A DNA stretch of 64,000 nucleotides from Burkholderia sp. PAMC 26561 (GCF_001557535.2 NZ_CP014307.1:186001-250000), one strand, 5' to 3'. Counted from the first letter of the stretch, positions 51,699 through 63,800 are shown. The notes: generated by a model not told the origin, from the sequence alone. Program-made: numbers and translations.

Positions 51699-52655
51699 TC
51701 AGGCAATCGATCGAGGCAGTCGCGGATTGCGTTGCAGGGAAGGCGAGCGCTCGGTGATCTGCGGGCCGGAGTCTCCTTCAGCAATATCTCCAGCCGCAAA
51801 TTGCTTGCGATACGCAGCAGGCGTGAGTGCCTTCAGCGCCTTGAACTGCCGGTTGAAGTTAGCGACGTTCGGAAACCCGGAGCGGGCTGCAACAACGGAA
51901 ACGGGTGCGGAGGTATGCGCGAGCATCCGGCAGGCATGTCCAATCCTGATCCGGGCGATATATCGCCCGACGCTCTCTCCAATGTGCTGCTCAAAGTAGC
52001 GGGCCAGCGAACGTTCCGACACATTCGCCGCTTCGCAAAGTTCCGATAGACGCAGCGGCTCGGCGAAGCGCAAGTCGATCATCGACAGAACGCGATTGAT
52101 GCGTTCGGGTTCATGGCCCGATGGCCCTTCTGTCCGGTCGCTGAATGAAGTGGGCGAAGCGAGCGGTTCGCCGGGCGCTTCGGCAAGCGTGCACAAGACA
52201 TTCAACGCTGCGGCGAGGCGTTCTCGAGATGTGCTGGATAGCAGCTTGTCGACGTGCGTGTGCATTGCGGCGCCGACCTCCGGACTGAACGCAAGTCCGC
52301 ATGCCGACCTGCGTAACAGGTTGCGCAAAGGCGCGTACTCCGGACAGACATCGGCAAGTCGCCGCGCCCAGTCGCCACCAAACCAGATCACGATTGCAAC
52401 CTGCGGGGACGCCGGATCGATCGAGCGATTCGACGCCCACGTATGCGGAAGATTGGGCGGAACGAGAACCAGGTCTTCATCGGCATAGGCCGCAATCGAA
52501 TCGCCGATATAGCGCTTCCCGTGACTATTCAGCGTCAGTGTCAGCTCGTATTCAGGATGGTGGTGCCATTCGAAAGGAATGCGCGGCAGACGCCGGTGGT
52601 AAACCCTGACGGAGCAGTCGTCTCCGAAATGAACGCGTTCGTAAGCGGGTTTCAT
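51699..52655 (-). CDS. AraC-family regulator with cupin N-terminal domain
   Basis: A 318-residue regulator. The N-terminal cupin sensor (about 1-110) has PFEWHHHPEYELTLTLNSHGKRYIGD and LVLVPPNLPHTW. The C-terminal AraC domain (about 190-290) has LRLSELCEAANVSERSLARYFEQHIGES and SVVAARSGFPNVANFNRQFK. It lies directly upstream of the second ABC/amidase operon and is divergent from the DUF1479 gene across 95 bp, so it could regulate either or both. Confidence 0.9.
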   Translation of the reverse strand: MKPAYERVHFGDDCSVRVYHRRLPRIPFEWHHHPEYELTLTLNSHGKRYIGDSIAAYADEDLVLVPPNLPHTWASNRSIDPASPQVAIVIWFGGDWARRLADVCPEYAPLRNLLRRSACGLAFSPEVGAAMHTHVDKLLSSTSRERLAAALNVLCTLAEAPGEPLASPTSFSDRTEGPSGHEPERINRVLSMIDLRFAEPLRLSELCEAANVSERSLARYFEQHIGESVGRYIARIRIGHACRMLAHTSAPVSVVAARSGFPNVANFNRQFKALKALTPAAYRKQFAAGDIAEGDSGPQITERSPSLQRNPRLPRSIA

Positions 52656-52750
52656 GGCACAAGGCGCAAAGTAATTGTCCGGATCGTATCACTATCGCGG
52701 AGACGGTCAGCCTATGCTCTGGATAACCCGGAACCCATAAGGAGACAATC

Positions 52751-53995
52751 ATGGCGCTGAAAATCGACGACCTTCCCGCAGCCATCCGGCAGGCCAAGCA
52801 GGAACTTCGTGCGCGCCTGCCGAACTACCGAGATGTCTTCGCGGAGGTGGACGAAGCTATTCGCGCCGAAGCCGCCAGGCTCGCCGCACAACGCGGTCGC
52901 GGCGAAAACGTAATCCCCGAAATCCAGTTCTCGGACATCGCGGAGCAGCGCGTGAGTGCCGCGCAGATCGACCTTGTAAAGACGCGCGGTGCTTGTGTAA
53001 TCCGCAACGTCTTCGACCGCTCGAAGGTCGAGCAATGGGACCGTGACATTGCAGAGTACGTGGAGCGCAACGACCTGGATACACGACTGAAGACCCGTGC
53101 AGAAGACAAGTATTTTGGGCAGCTTGCATCGAGCAAGCCGCAGATCTATGGCGTGTACTGGTCGAAGCCGCAGGTACTTGCGCGGCAGGCGCCGTCGCTG
53201 ACTGCGGCGCGCGTGTTCTTGAACCGACTGTGGTGCAACGAAAGTGAAGGCCGGGTCCACTTCGATCCGGAGCGCGTGCCGGCTTATGCGGACCGGATGC
53301 GCCGGCGGCCACCCGGCTCCGAGTCATTGGGCTTGTCGGCGCATTGCGATGGCGGCTCGGTCGAGCGCTGGATCGAGGGCAATTTCCGCAAGGTCTATCG
53401 GCATGTATTCGATGGGAACTGGCGTCAATACGACCCGTTCGACGCCGCGTTCCGGCCGGACGTGGAGGAGATTGCATCGCCTGCAGTATGTTCGATGTTT
53501 CGCACGTTTCAGGGGTGGACTGCGCTCACGCCACAAGGAGCTGGCGATGGCACGCTGCAACTCGTGCCCATTGCGAATTCAATGGCATACATCCTGTTGC
53601 GCGCCCTTCAGGACGATGTGGCCGACGACGACCTGTGCGGCGCCATGCCCGGCCGCGCACTTTCCATCAAGCCGGAATTTCATGCGCCGCTGTTCGACGC
53701 CCTCTCGTCAATCCCACACATGCAGGCGGGCGACACCGTGTTCTGGCACAGCGACGTGATTCACGCGGTGGAAGATGCACACCGCGGTGCGGGCTACAGC
53801 AATGTGATGTACATCGCGTCGGCACCCTCATGCGCCAAAAACGACGAATACCTCAAGCGGCAGTTATCCAGCTTCATTGAAGGCAAGAGCCCGCCCGACT
53901 TCCCGGCCGACAATTTCGAAGTCGATTTTGCCGGACGAGCGACAGCCGAGGACTTGACGCCGCTTGGCAAAGCGCAACTCGGCTTTGGTCTGTAA
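52751..53995 (+). CDS. DUF1479 (YbiU-like) putative Fe(II)/2-oxoglutarate oxygenase
   Basis: A 414-residue DUF1479 protein, the usual family length. It has [16 protein letters not shown] and [15 protein letters not shown], which give a plausible His-x-Asp...His iron site. [15 protein letters not shown] and [15 protein letters not shown] are characteristic segments. The family is related by fold to 2-oxoglutarate oxygenases, with no proven reaction. AAGGAG precedes the ATG. It is divergent from the AraC gene at 51699 and could be the enzyme that gene regulates. Confidence 0.88.
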   Translation: MALKIDDLPAAIRQAKQELRARLPNYRDVFAEVDEAIRAEAARLAAQRGRGENVIPEIQFSDIAEQRVSAAQIDLVKTRGACVIRNVFDRSKVEQWDRDIAEYVERNDLDTRLKTRAEDKYFGQLASSKPQIYGVYWSKPQVLARQAPSLTAARVFLNRLWCNESEGRVHFDPERVPAYADRMRRRPPGSESLGLSAHCDGGSVERWIEGNFRKVYRHVFDGNWRQYDPFDAAFRPDVEEIASPAVCSMFRTFQGWTALTPQGAGDGTLQLVPIANSMAYILLRALQDDVADDDLCGAMPGRALSIKPEFHAPLFDALSSIPHMQAGDTVFWHSDVIHAVEDAHRGAGYSNVMYIASAPSCAKNDEYLKRQLSSFIEGKSPPDFPADNFEVDFAGRATAEDLTPLGKAQLGFGL

Positions 53996-54056
53996 TCGCC
54001 ATCAATCAAAGGACACGACGGCACGCCACGATGGCGTGCGTCCGCCTGGTGAGTCA

Positions 54057-55001
54057 TCACACTTCGACCTTGTCTTCAATCACAACGTCCTTCGCCGCCT
54101 GTTGCCGAAAGTCCTTTGGCGAGCAGCCCACGATACGTCTGAAAGCATTGCTGAACGCACTCTCGGATGTGTAGCCCAATGACCGCGCAAGCACGTTGAC
54201 GTGCATCCGGCTCTCCAGAAGCGCCCGCTGCGCGAGGTGCATGCGCCATTTCGTCAGATACGAGAGAGGCGACATCCCGGCAACTGTCTTGAAGTACGCT
54301 GCAAAAGTCGCCCGTGACATCGACGCTGCTTGTGCGAGTTCCCGAAGTTGCCAGACGCGGCCGGGGTCGCCATGCATAAGCTGGAGCACCGGCACGAGAC
54401 GCTTGTCGCTCAGGGCGCGAAGCCATCCGGCAGGTTGGAACCCGCCTGCCTCGAAGTGGGCCCGCAGTATTTGAATGAACATCAAATGCGCGAGTTGATT
54501 CGAGGCGATATGCACCCCAGGAAGCGCATCCCGGCGCTCCCGGACAAGTTGTTCGAGTAGCCAGCCAAGGGGTTGCGCTTGCCTCGATGTCCCGCGCACA
54601 TGGATCAAGGGCGGCAACGCTTCCAGCAGAAACTGGCTGGATGCAGCACTCAACTCGACTTTGCCGCCGATCATGAAAAAGTCATCGCCGTCACCATGAT
54701 GTACCACGGCGCCGATGCGTCCTTCGAGAACATCAGCGAGATCGACGCGCTCCGCCGCGAGGTCGCTGCCGAGGACGTGTGATCGCGGCGCGCAAAGCAG
54801 AAACACGTCTCCGCTTTCGATGCGAGCCGGCGCCGTGTCGTCTTCCAAAAGCAGCCAGCAGCTTCCCCGCACCACGCCCCAGAACTTGACCGTGTCCGCA
54901 CGCGGGAAATTGATTGCCCAGGCGCCGCCCGCGACAAGTCCACCCGAAATGATGGACCGCGCGTTCATGAGGCTGAGAAAGTCTGAGAAGGGATCGAGCA
55001 T
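54057..55001 (-). CDS. AraC-family transcriptional regulator
   Basis: A 314-residue regulator with a cupin_6/AraC-binding N-terminal domain (about 1-170; MLDPFSDFLSLMNARSIISG and SGDVFLLCAPRSHVLG). The C-terminal AraC domain (about 205-300) has QLRELAQAASMSRATFAAYFKTVAG and LARSLGYTSESAFSNAFRR. The ATG at 55001 matches the usual family start; an in-frame ATG lies 42 bp upstream. It is divergent from the SDR gene at 55140, its likely target. Confidence 0.9.
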   Translation of the reverse strand: MLDPFSDFLSLMNARSIISGGLVAGGAWAINFPRADTVKFWGVVRGSCWLLLEDDTAPARIESGDVFLLCAPRSHVLGSDLAAERVDLADVLEGRIGAVVHHGDGDDFFMIGGKVELSAASSQFLLEALPPLIHVRGTSRQAQPLGWLLEQLVRERRDALPGVHIASNQLAHLMFIQILRAHFEAGGFQPAGWLRALSDKRLVPVLQLMHGDPGRVWQLRELAQAASMSRATFAAYFKTVAGMSPLSYLTKWRMHLAQRALLESRMHVNVLARSLGYTSESAFSNAFRRIVGCSPKDFRQQAAKDVVIEDKVEV

Positions 55002-55139
55002 GATGCTCGGATTCTGACGCAATAAATCCCGACTTTCAAGCATTCAAAATCCAGGTTACTCCACTTAGACTTGGCTGACTGCCTGGGCTCGTTGCCCACG
55101 GACCTGAAACCCGAACACCTCGGAAAGGATCTCGACATC

Positions 55140-55979
55140 ATGAAGCGCACCTGGTTTATCACTGGCGTCAACAGCGGCTTCGGCCGTCACATGGCAGAGC
55201 AACTTCTTGCGCGGGGCGACCGCGTCGCCGGTACCGTACGTAATCTTAATTCGATGGCCGATCTCAAGGCTCGCCACGGCGACGCGCTCTGGCTCGCAAT
55301 GCTCGATTTGACGGACGCCGTCGCGATTCGCCGCGTCGTCGATCAGGCGTTCAACGATCTCGGCCGTATCGACGTCGTCGTAAGCAATGCGGGCTACGGA
55401 CTATTCGGCGCGGCCGAGGAAATGACCGACGAGCAGATCGGACACCAGATCGACACGAATCTCATCGGCTCCATTCAGACAGTTCGCGCAGCGCTTCCCC
55501 ATCTGCGAAGCCAGGGCGGTGGCCGGATCATCCAGTTGTCCACGATGGGCGGACAAGCGGTATTCCCGGGCGGATCGCTGTACCACGCAAGCAAGTGGGG
55601 AATCGAGGGTTTCATCGATTCAGTCGGACAGGAGGTCGCCGTGTTCAACATAGGCTGCACGTTGGTCGAACCCGGCGGTGCACGAACGAACTTCCGCTAC
55701 CAAAGCGCCCGGCTTTCGCCGAAGCTCGATGCCTATGATGTGTCGCCGGCGCGCATGGCGCATCGAACGGTGGAGGAAGGAACCAGCATTCCGGTTGGTG
55801 ATCCGGCGAAGATGGCCGCAATCATGATTGCCAGCGCCGACCAGAATCCCGCGCCCAGACGTATAGCGCTCGGCAGCGATGCTTATGGCGTCATGCACAA
55901 GCAATTGAGCGATCGTCTCGCGTCGCTGGAAGCACAAAAAGAACTCGCGTTTTCGACAGACTTTCCTTCGGGTAACTAA
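55140..55979 (+). CDS. SDR-family oxidoreductase divergent from AraC
   Basis: A 279-residue SDR of the long 'oxidoreductase, SDR family' type. It starts TWFITGVNSGFGRHMAEQLL (cofactor loop) and has VVVSNAGYGLFGA, QLSTMGGQAVFPG (catalytic Ser) and YHASKWGIEGF (Tyr/Lys). The ATG at 55140 gives the expected N-terminus; the upstream 23 codons look like leader sequence. The AraC regulator faces it across about 140 bp. Substrate is unknown. Confidence 0.9.
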   Translation: MKRTWFITGVNSGFGRHMAEQLLARGDRVAGTVRNLNSMADLKARHGDALWLAMLDLTDAVAIRRVVDQAFNDLGRIDVVVSNAGYGLFGAAEEMTDEQIGHQIDTNLIGSIQTVRAALPHLRSQGGGRIIQLSTMGGQAVFPGGSLYHASKWGIEGFIDSVGQEVAVFNIGCTLVEPGGARTNFRYQSARLSPKLDAYDVSPARMAHRTVEEGTSIPVGDPAKMAAIMIASADQNPAPRRIALGSDAYGVMHKQLSDRLASLEAQKELAFSTDFPSGN

Positions 55980-56168
55980 AGCTTCGGCACGTCAACTGCA
56001 AAGAAACACACGATCCTCGGAATAAGACCGGCAGTCGCCACGTTAATACTGTTCGTACCAGGCGAACCGTACACGCCGCGTGCGCAGCGACCATCGGATA
56101 GTGAACTTCAGGCTCACACTCCGGCCGCAAGCAAGGAACAATCGCTTGTATTCCCAAGGTGTGTTCGG

Positions 56169-57035
56169 ATGCCACTAATCAGACGAATCAAGGACTTTGC
56201 CAAGTCGACGTTGCCCGACTCGATCTTTCTCAGCCTTCTGCACAGGAAGTATGTTGGCCGGTTTCCTAACCTCAGGCGGCCAACGACTTTCAACGAAAAG
56301 ATCCTGCGGAGAAGCATGGATCCCGACCCCCGTTACGTCCCACTCACTGACAAACTGGCTGTTCGAAGTTATGTCAGTGAGAAACTGGCGCAAAAATATC
56401 TGGTCCCGCTGATTGCCGCGCCGGTCGCGTTCACACGCGCAGCGTTCGACGCGTTGCCGGCTTCCTTCGTCATGAAGGCAAATCACGGCAGCAGCTTTGT
56501 GGAAGTGGTCAGGGACAAATCGCAAACCTCGTTCGAGAGACTGCAGCACCTGACCGAGCAGTGGCTGCAGACCGATTTTTATAAAGTTTCGAGGGAAAGG
56601 CATTACAGCAAAATCAGGCCGCGGATCTTCTTCGAGCAACTGCTTCTCGATGAACGCGGCAAGTTGCCGCCCGACTACAAAGTGCACTGCTTCCGAAGGG
56701 GCAACGCGCAGCCGGTCATGTACATCTCGGTCATCTCAGACCGATTCGGCGACACCACTCGCGGCGATATCTTCGACGTGCGCTGGAATCGTCTTGATTT
56801 CGTTATCGGTTATTACTCTCGCAGCGAAGAACCACCCGGTGCGCCACCGAATCTGGCAGCGATACTGGACACGGCAAAAACGTTGTCTGAAGGCTTCGAT
56901 TACGTTCGCGTGGACCTGTATGCGCCTGGCGACAACATCTATTTTGGCGAGCTTACTTTCACGCCCGGTGCCGGCGTCCTGCCTTTCGTTCCCGACCGGA
57001 TCGATTACGAATGGGGACGGCTCTTACGGGAATGA
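56169..57035 (+). CDS. TupA-like ATP-grasp protein (surface polysaccharide/teichuronopeptide type)
   Basis: A 288-residue TupA-like ATP-grasp family protein. Characteristic parts are RRPTTFNEKILRRSM, PLTDKLAVRSYV, SFVMKANHGSSFVEVV (ATP-binding), DYKVHCFRRG, and FDYVRVDLYAPGDNIYFGEL near the C-terminus with metal-binding acidic residues. Such proteins are found in polysaccharide and glycan loci and are thought to ligate an amino acid or similar group to a sugar acid. No other polysaccharide gene flanks it directly, although a glucan synthase gene follows 0.9 kb away on the other strand. Confidence 0.85.
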   Translation: MPLIRRIKDFAKSTLPDSIFLSLLHRKYVGRFPNLRRPTTFNEKILRRSMDPDPRYVPLTDKLAVRSYVSEKLAQKYLVPLIAAPVAFTRAAFDALPASFVMKANHGSSFVEVVRDKSQTSFERLQHLTEQWLQTDFYKVSRERHYSKIRPRIFFEQLLLDERGKLPPDYKVHCFRRGNAQPVMYISVISDRFGDTTRGDIFDVRWNRLDFVIGYYSRSEEPPGAPPNLAAILDTAKTLSEGFDYVRVDLYAPGDNIYFGELTFTPGAGVLPFVPDRIDYEWGRLLRE

Positions 57036-57065
57036 CATTCCCTTTTTCGGCGCTCCCAAACAGCT

Positions 57066-57710
57066 TCATTCAGGGTTGTTTTCTTCGCAATCCTCCCAAT
57101 ACCGCAGCGGGTCGCGATGTTTTGGATAGCGGGCAGTAAGCCACGCGGACAACCTCGTCCAATCCGGATGGTTGGTGCCCGTTTGAGCAGACCAGATCGA
57201 TGACCTTTCGAGGACCTGACCAATCGCGCGATCCCGGATCAGCAGGCTGCCCAGTCCGCTTGAACTGTTCGTCTGCGATTCAACCTGGTACCGCGGCAAA
57301 ACCCTGAGCTCGGCGTCCTTGGCCCACCCATATAGCGCGCGGACCACGCCGGACGAATCGCGCAACTCTATGGGCCCGCTGTCCGGACGAACGGCCGTCC
57401 ATCCCTCGGGGAACTCGGCAACAATCTCGCTTGCACCTTCCCTCACCCATTTCACGCGTAATGATCGCGTCATTGCCTCGCGCAGGTGAGAGGCAGAGTC
57501 ATACCCCGCCGGCAATTCGATTGCCGTTGGAAGCGTGATGAGATTGTCTTTCCAGAGCCTGGTTTCATCGTCGACGCGCTTGACGACGTCGAACACCCCC
57601 GCTTCGAACGGATTCTCGGGCCGGCTCGATGCCCTGGCATCCCCGGCGGGCAAGCCCTCGAAAAGACGCTCGGCATCCTGGCGAGTCAGTTTTGTTTTCC
57701 CTTTTTTCAT
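57066..57710 (-). CDS. Hypothetical soluble protein (214 residues)
   Basis: Not recognised. The protein starts with a basic stretch (MKKGKTKLTRQDAERLFEGL), has a middle part predicted as mixed beta strands (AEFPEGWTAVRPDSGPIELRD and VVRALYGWAKDAELRVLPRY) and an acidic end (YWEDCEENNPE). No signal peptide or membrane segment is visible. The ATG at 57710 is preceded by AAAGAGA; the frame extends 16 codons further without support. It lies 162 bp downstream of the glucan synthase gene in the same direction, so readthrough is possible. Confidence 0.6.
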   Translation of the reverse strand: MKKGKTKLTRQDAERLFEGLPAGDARASSRPENPFEAGVFDVVKRVDDETRLWKDNLITLPTAIELPAGYDSASHLREAMTRSLRVKWVREGASEIVAEFPEGWTAVRPDSGPIELRDSSGVVRALYGWAKDAELRVLPRYQVESQTNSSSGLGSLLIRDRAIGQVLERSSIWSAQTGTNHPDWTRLSAWLTARYPKHRDPLRYWEDCEENNPE

Positions 57711-57872
57711 AAGTCTCTTTGCAGTGCATGAATTCGCCCAACACCTTGGCGCTGACACCCGTTGTGTCAGGCGCCACCTTCGTTCTCAGACACCGTTGCA
57801 CTCGCCTGCCGCGCTATTCTGCGCCATCCGCATGGTGCCGGCTTGTGCCGCCGCAATCAGCGAGATGCAACG

Positions 57873-60800
57873 TCACGAATCTTCCAGGACGACGATAGGC
57901 GCCGATCCTTGCGCCGCCCGTGGAAACCCCATTTCGACCGTGTGCTCGCGGCCGTCATCGACCAATATCACCTCACCGCCTTGCTGTGGCACACCATCAA
58001 GAATGGCGTGCTTCGCGCTATCGATCGCAGCCTCATTGACCGTTATGCGGAACGGCGTATCCCCGTACCGATAAGTCATCTCGAAGGAACGCCAGTTCGC
58101 CGGCAAGAGCGGTGCGACGCTCAAGCGATCACCGATCACGCTCAAACCAAGCAACGACTCCACCACCAGCCGGTACATCCAGGCCGCCGAGCCCGTGTAC
58201 CAGCTCCACCCGCCTCGGCCTTCGTGGGGACTGACGCCATAGACATCGGCCGTCATCACATACGGTTCGACCTTGTACTGCGTGATGGCCGGTCCGCCTC
58301 TGCCATGAAGGACGGGGTTGATCATGCGCAGCAATTCCCAGGCGCGCTCGCTGTCACCCAGCGTGGCGAAAGCCATCGTCGCCCATATTGCTGCATGCGT
58401 GTACTGGCCGCCGTTTTCACGCACGCCGGGCACATAACCCTTGATATATCCGGGATCGAGCGCCGAACGGTCGAACGGCGGTGCCAGAAGCTGGATCAGC
58501 CCGGCGTCGCGCTTCACCAGATATCGATCGAGCGACGCCATAGCCTCGCGCTGCCGGTCAGCGGACCCCGCGCCGGACAACACCGACCAGCTTTGCGCAA
58601 TCGAATCTATCTTGCATTCGTCATTGGCGGCAGATCCGAGTGCAGTGCCATCGTCGAAATACGCTCTTCTGTACCAATCGCCGTCCCAGCCATGCAGTTC
58701 CAGGTTATCGCGCAATAGGACTGCCTGGCTCCGGCAGCGGGTTGCGAACCCGGCATCGCCATGCATGAGCGCGGTGTCGGCGAACTTGAGCAGTACGTCG
58801 TAGAGGAAAAAGCCAAGCCACACGCTTTCACCCCGGCCCTGTGCGCCAACGAGGTTCATGCCGTCGTTCCAGTCGCCACTGCCTATTAGCGGGAGCCCGT
58901 GAGCGCCCTTCGTCATTCCATGCTCGATCGCGCGAACGCAATGCGCGTAGAGCGTTTCGACCAGCGGCGAAGTTCCCGGCAAGTCGTAGTAAGAGTCCTC
59001 GCCGACGTGGACTGCGCGCCCTTCTATGTATCCGACGCGTTCGTCGAGCACGCTGCGGTCGCCTGTAATCGCGACATACCGGCTGGTCGCAACGGCGAGC
59101 CACAAGTAGTCGTCCGAGCATTCGGTGCGCACGCCGCGTCCAAGCGGCGGATGCCACCAGTGCTGCACGTCACCCTCCGGGAACTGGTGCGCGGCGCATA
59201 AGAGCAAATGCGCGCGGGTGAGCTGCGGTGTGGCGTGAATCATCGCCATGGAGTCCTGCAACTGATCCCTGAATCCAAATGCGCCGCCCGACTGGTAATA
59301 GCCGCTGCGAGCCCAGAACCGGCAAGCGATGACCTGGTACATGAGCCAGCCGTTCACAAGCACGTCCACCGCCGGCTCGGGTGTCTTCACCTGCACGCGT
59401 CCAAGCGTCGCCCGCCAGTGCTCACGCACTTCATGGAGCGCGCTGGCCGCTGCTGCCGACCCGCGAAACGCCTTCGCAAGACCCTCCACCGACTGCGCAT
59501 CGTGTGCCGCGCCCATCTGGAAAACTATTTCATGACTGTCGCCATCGGCGATATCGAAGTCCGCTTTCAGTGCCGCGCAGGGATCGAGCCCGGCGCCCGC
59601 ACGTCCGGACAATCGGGCGTGCCGCATGGCCGCTGGCGCACGAAGGCTGCCATTGCGGCCGATAAACTCGCGGCGATCGCACGTGAAACTCGACACCCCT
59701 TCGTCGACGGCGAAGAACCCGACGCGACCGCCGAATTCCATCGAATAGTCGTTGCGGGCAAAGAGCGTCCCCGTCAGCGGATCGGCTTCGGTGACGATGT
59801 GCATGGCGGATTTCTCGCGCAGGTCTCCGAGCGTCCACTCCACATAGCCGGTCGCAGAAAGGCGTCGCGCACGACCGGAGACATTGCGGATCTTGAGCAC
59901 CGAAAACTTGATCGATGCGTGCAACGCGACGTACACCCATAACTCGGACCGGATGCCCTCTTCCTCGTGCTCGAAGACGCTGTATCCAAATCCGTGACGC
60001 GTGGTGTATGTGCCGCTGCCGCGCCGGGGCAGCGGCGTGGGCGACCAGTGCTGACCGGTCTCCTCGTCGCGCAAATAAAACGCCTCGCCGCTACTGTCGC
60101 TGACAGGGTCGTTGATCCATGGCGTCAGCCTGAACTCGTGTGCGTTCTCGCTCCATGTATAGGCGCCCCCGCTCTCCGAGACGACCGACCCGAATTCCGG
60201 ATTCGCCAGCACGTTGGACCACGGCGCGGGTGTCGCTTGCCCAGGCTGCAATCTGATGATGTACTCGGCGCCGTCTTCTGAAAAACCGCCATAGGGGTTT
60301 TGCAAAATCAGCACGTGCGGCTTTTCGGCAGGATGCCTTTCCAGCGAGGGTTCCTCGGCATACCCCGGCGTCGGCTCGAACGGCGCTTCGCTTGTTTCAG
60401 GACGCCGCCGCTCGACTTGCTCGGCAAGGCTTCCTCGCGTGTCGCTCACGATAATGCGGGCGACCGCCTGCATCAGATCACGGTCTTCCCGTGACAATTG
60501 CTGGGCAGGTCGAACGAAGATTCCTCCCGGGCGGTCGATCAGGTTGGCTTCCGTGCCCGAAGCGATCAGACCCATGATCAGGTCCTGGAGATCCTGCCTG
60601 TACCCGGCATGGTCTTCGTTCCAGATCACGAGGTCGACAGCCAGACCCTTCAGCCTCCAGTACGCGTGCGCCTGCACCATCTGCCGGACCAGTTCGATGT
60701 TCGCCATATCGGTGATCTGCAGCAGAACGATAGGCAAGTCGCCTGATATCGACTGGCCCCACAGTCCCGACTGATTGCGGCGATTCGCGCTCAACACGCC

Positions 60801-63800
60801 GGATTCCGCGCGCAACGAAGCGTTCGCATAGATGATCGATGCCGCCATTTGCTCGTAAAGCCGGGCATCGGAGACCGTTGCGTTCATCTGCCTGAGCGAC
60901 ACCTGGCTATGCGTCCACGCAAGGTCGAACACACGGTCTGCAAGCTGACGGTCGCGATACTTGTTGATGAGGTGCAGGCACCCGTCGCGGCTGTCGCTCA
61001 TGCCCGTCACGAAGTCGATGGTCGCCGACTGCCCCGGGTTGAGCGTGATCCTGCAACGAATGGAGACGACCGGGTCGAGCACCGACCCCGCGCTGTTGGA
61101 GAGCCGGCCCTGTGTGTCGGAACCGTCGTCCATCGCAGCGGGATGCGCCACGTTGCGTCCCCGGCCGATGAAACGGGCACGATCGGTCTCGTACGAAATT
61201 GCATCGATATCAACGCCATGCGCCGCCAGCAAGTGGCACATCCATGGCACCACTTCCTTGCTCGACCGGGCGCGCCGCGTGCAGAGGATTGCCTGCAGCG
61301 GCTCCAGCAGCTCTGTCTGGACAAACAGGTTGCTGAACGCGCGGTGCGCCGCGTCGGCAATCGCCGGTGCAAGCACGACTTCGCCATAGCTCGTCAGTTC
61401 GATGGTCCGCCGGACCCGCGCGCGATTGGTGATGCGAACACGCCGCAGCTCGATATCGTCTTCAGGCGAAACCACGATCTCGGTATGCGAATCGAAATCA
61501 CGTTCGCGCACACGGAATTCGGCGCGTGCATCGGAGAAAATTGCTTCGTAAAGATCAGGATGCCGAAGCGTCGGCTGATGCGCGCTCGACCAGAATTCGC
61601 CGCTTGCAACGTCGCGCAGATAACAGAACATGCCCCAGTTGTCGGAGGTCATGTCCTCGCGCCACCTCGTGACCGACAGATCGCCGCAGCGGCTGTAACC
61701 GCCGCCCGCGCTGCTGACCATCACGTGATACCGGCCGTTCGACAACAATTGCACGGAAGGTCTCGGCCGGTCGGGGTCCGTGAAGATCCGCAACTTGGTT
61801 TCGGCAATCAGCGCGGCCGAATCCTCGGAAGGCAGCCCGGGCGTCGGCAGGTATTCCGTCGCGGTCTTCGGGATGCGCTCCTGCAACAACAACGTGGTCG
61901 CCTTGAACTGCGGGTCAGATTCAAAACGCCGCTGCATGGGTTGCCCCAGCAGGACGCTTGCCAGCGACAACAGGCTCATGCCCTGATGATGCGCCATGTA
62001 CGACTGGATCACGACCGAGCTCTGGCCGCGAGGCACGCGCGCCTGGGTGTGATCGATGGCTTCGTACAGACCGAATCGGCCGGCCGCGCCGGTTGCGGCG
62101 AGACGCTGCAAGTTGCGGCATGCGGCGTCAGGCGCCACCATCAACGCGAGTGCGGTCGCGTAAGGCGCAATGACCACGTCGTCGCCAAGTCCACGCTTGA
62201 GCCCGAGCCCGGGCACGCCGAACGCGCGGTACTGGTAATTGAACTGCGCGTCGAGCACGTTGTAGCCGGATTCCGACACGCCCCACGGCACGCCGAGCTG
62301 ATGACCGTATTCGATCTGCCGGGCGACCGCTGCGCGGCAAGTCTGGTCGAGCAGCGTGCCGTCGTATGTGGGCATGACGAGCATCGGCATCAAGTACTCG
62401 AACATCGAACCGGTCCACGACAGCAACACGGGAACACCGCCGGTACTCGTCAGCAAGCGTCCTAATGTGAACCAGCTTTCTTGCGGCAACTGGCCCTGCG
62501 CGATGGCAACAAAATTCGTCAATCGTGCTTCAGATGCAAGCAGGTCGTAGAAGCCGGCATCGAGACGCCGTTCGTCCACATTGTATCCAATGCTCAAGAG
62601 TTCGCGGCTGCGGTCGTAGAGGAACTTGAAGTCCATCGTGGCAAGCTCGCCCGCCAGTCGTGCCAGGCGTTCAGCTTGCGCAATACGGTCGACCGCCGCG
62701 TTCCGTACTTCAATAACGCGCGTGTCCGACGGGTCATGCCACGCGCTCATATCAAGTAGAGCGAGTTGGCGGATGGTCGGCAGGGCTGCACTTGAATCCG
62801 GCGCGGCCGTCAGGTCGAAGAGATCGAGCTCATGCGCGATGTCGAGACATTGCGCCTTGAGCGCCCGCGACCAGAAAGCGAGATCGCTGTCAGCGCCGCC
62901 CTTGATATCGTGAACGAGCGTGTCCGTCAGGACCGATACCTGGCGCATGACCGCAACTGCTTCGCTAAGCGTGCGCGGCGGCGTTGCCGACGCTGCGCCC
63001 AGAAGACCCGAGAGCGGCAGGAATGCGTCGAGATCGAACTCTGCAGCGTGGGCCGCTGCGCGATAGGCATCGAGGGTATCGGCGAGACCCGGGAACACGC
63101 GCCGGTCGAACGCCGGTTCGTCGGCCAGTTGCAGCAAGCCGCGGCTCAAGGTCATCAAATGGCCTGCGAGGTTGCCGCTGTCGACCGTCGAGACATAGCG
63201 CGGTCCAAGCGCCTCCAGCGTACTCGTGTCGTACCAGTTCAGGAAATGATTGCGATAACGCTCGAGGCCGTCCATGGTCGCAAGCGTCTCCCCGACTCTA
63301 GCGAGCATGCGTCCCGCGCTCAGATACCCGAAATCGAACGCCGCCAGATGCGCAAGCAGTCCCATCCCCATGTTGGTCGGCGACGTGCGGCGCGCGATGA
63401 CCATCGCGCCGGTGGTCGGCATTTCCTGGATGTTGTCGGGCGGCAGCCAGTGGTCGTCGGCGCGGACATACTCGTCGAAGAAAGCCCACGTTTTCCTGGC
63501 CAGCGCGCGCAGGAACTGCGTTTCGCCGGCAGCAAAAGCGCTCTCGGTCTGAACAGGTGGCCGGCTGATCCACCATGCAAGCAACGGAGATACCAGCCAC
63601 GCCAGCGCAAACGGCAATACGGCCGCCAGCGTTTCCGGTGTCCGGATGAACAGTACTATCGACGCTGCCCCAAGCAGCGGGCCGATCGCCATCTGCCTGT
63701 AGAGCGCCCTCGGGTCGTTCGTTGCGGCCCGCTCCACCTCGCGCGAAGCATTCCATTGCAGCATCTTCCTGTGGCTGTAACCGACCCGCCAAAGCGTGCG

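Noticed and set aside
51645..51720. A second ANTAR leader before the second ABC operon
   Set aside because: The hairpin there is a plain terminator. I found no upstream pair of hexaloops with A1/G4.
60849..62465. A 538-residue plus-strand frame
   Set aside because: Antisense to the glucan synthase gene, with no domain features.
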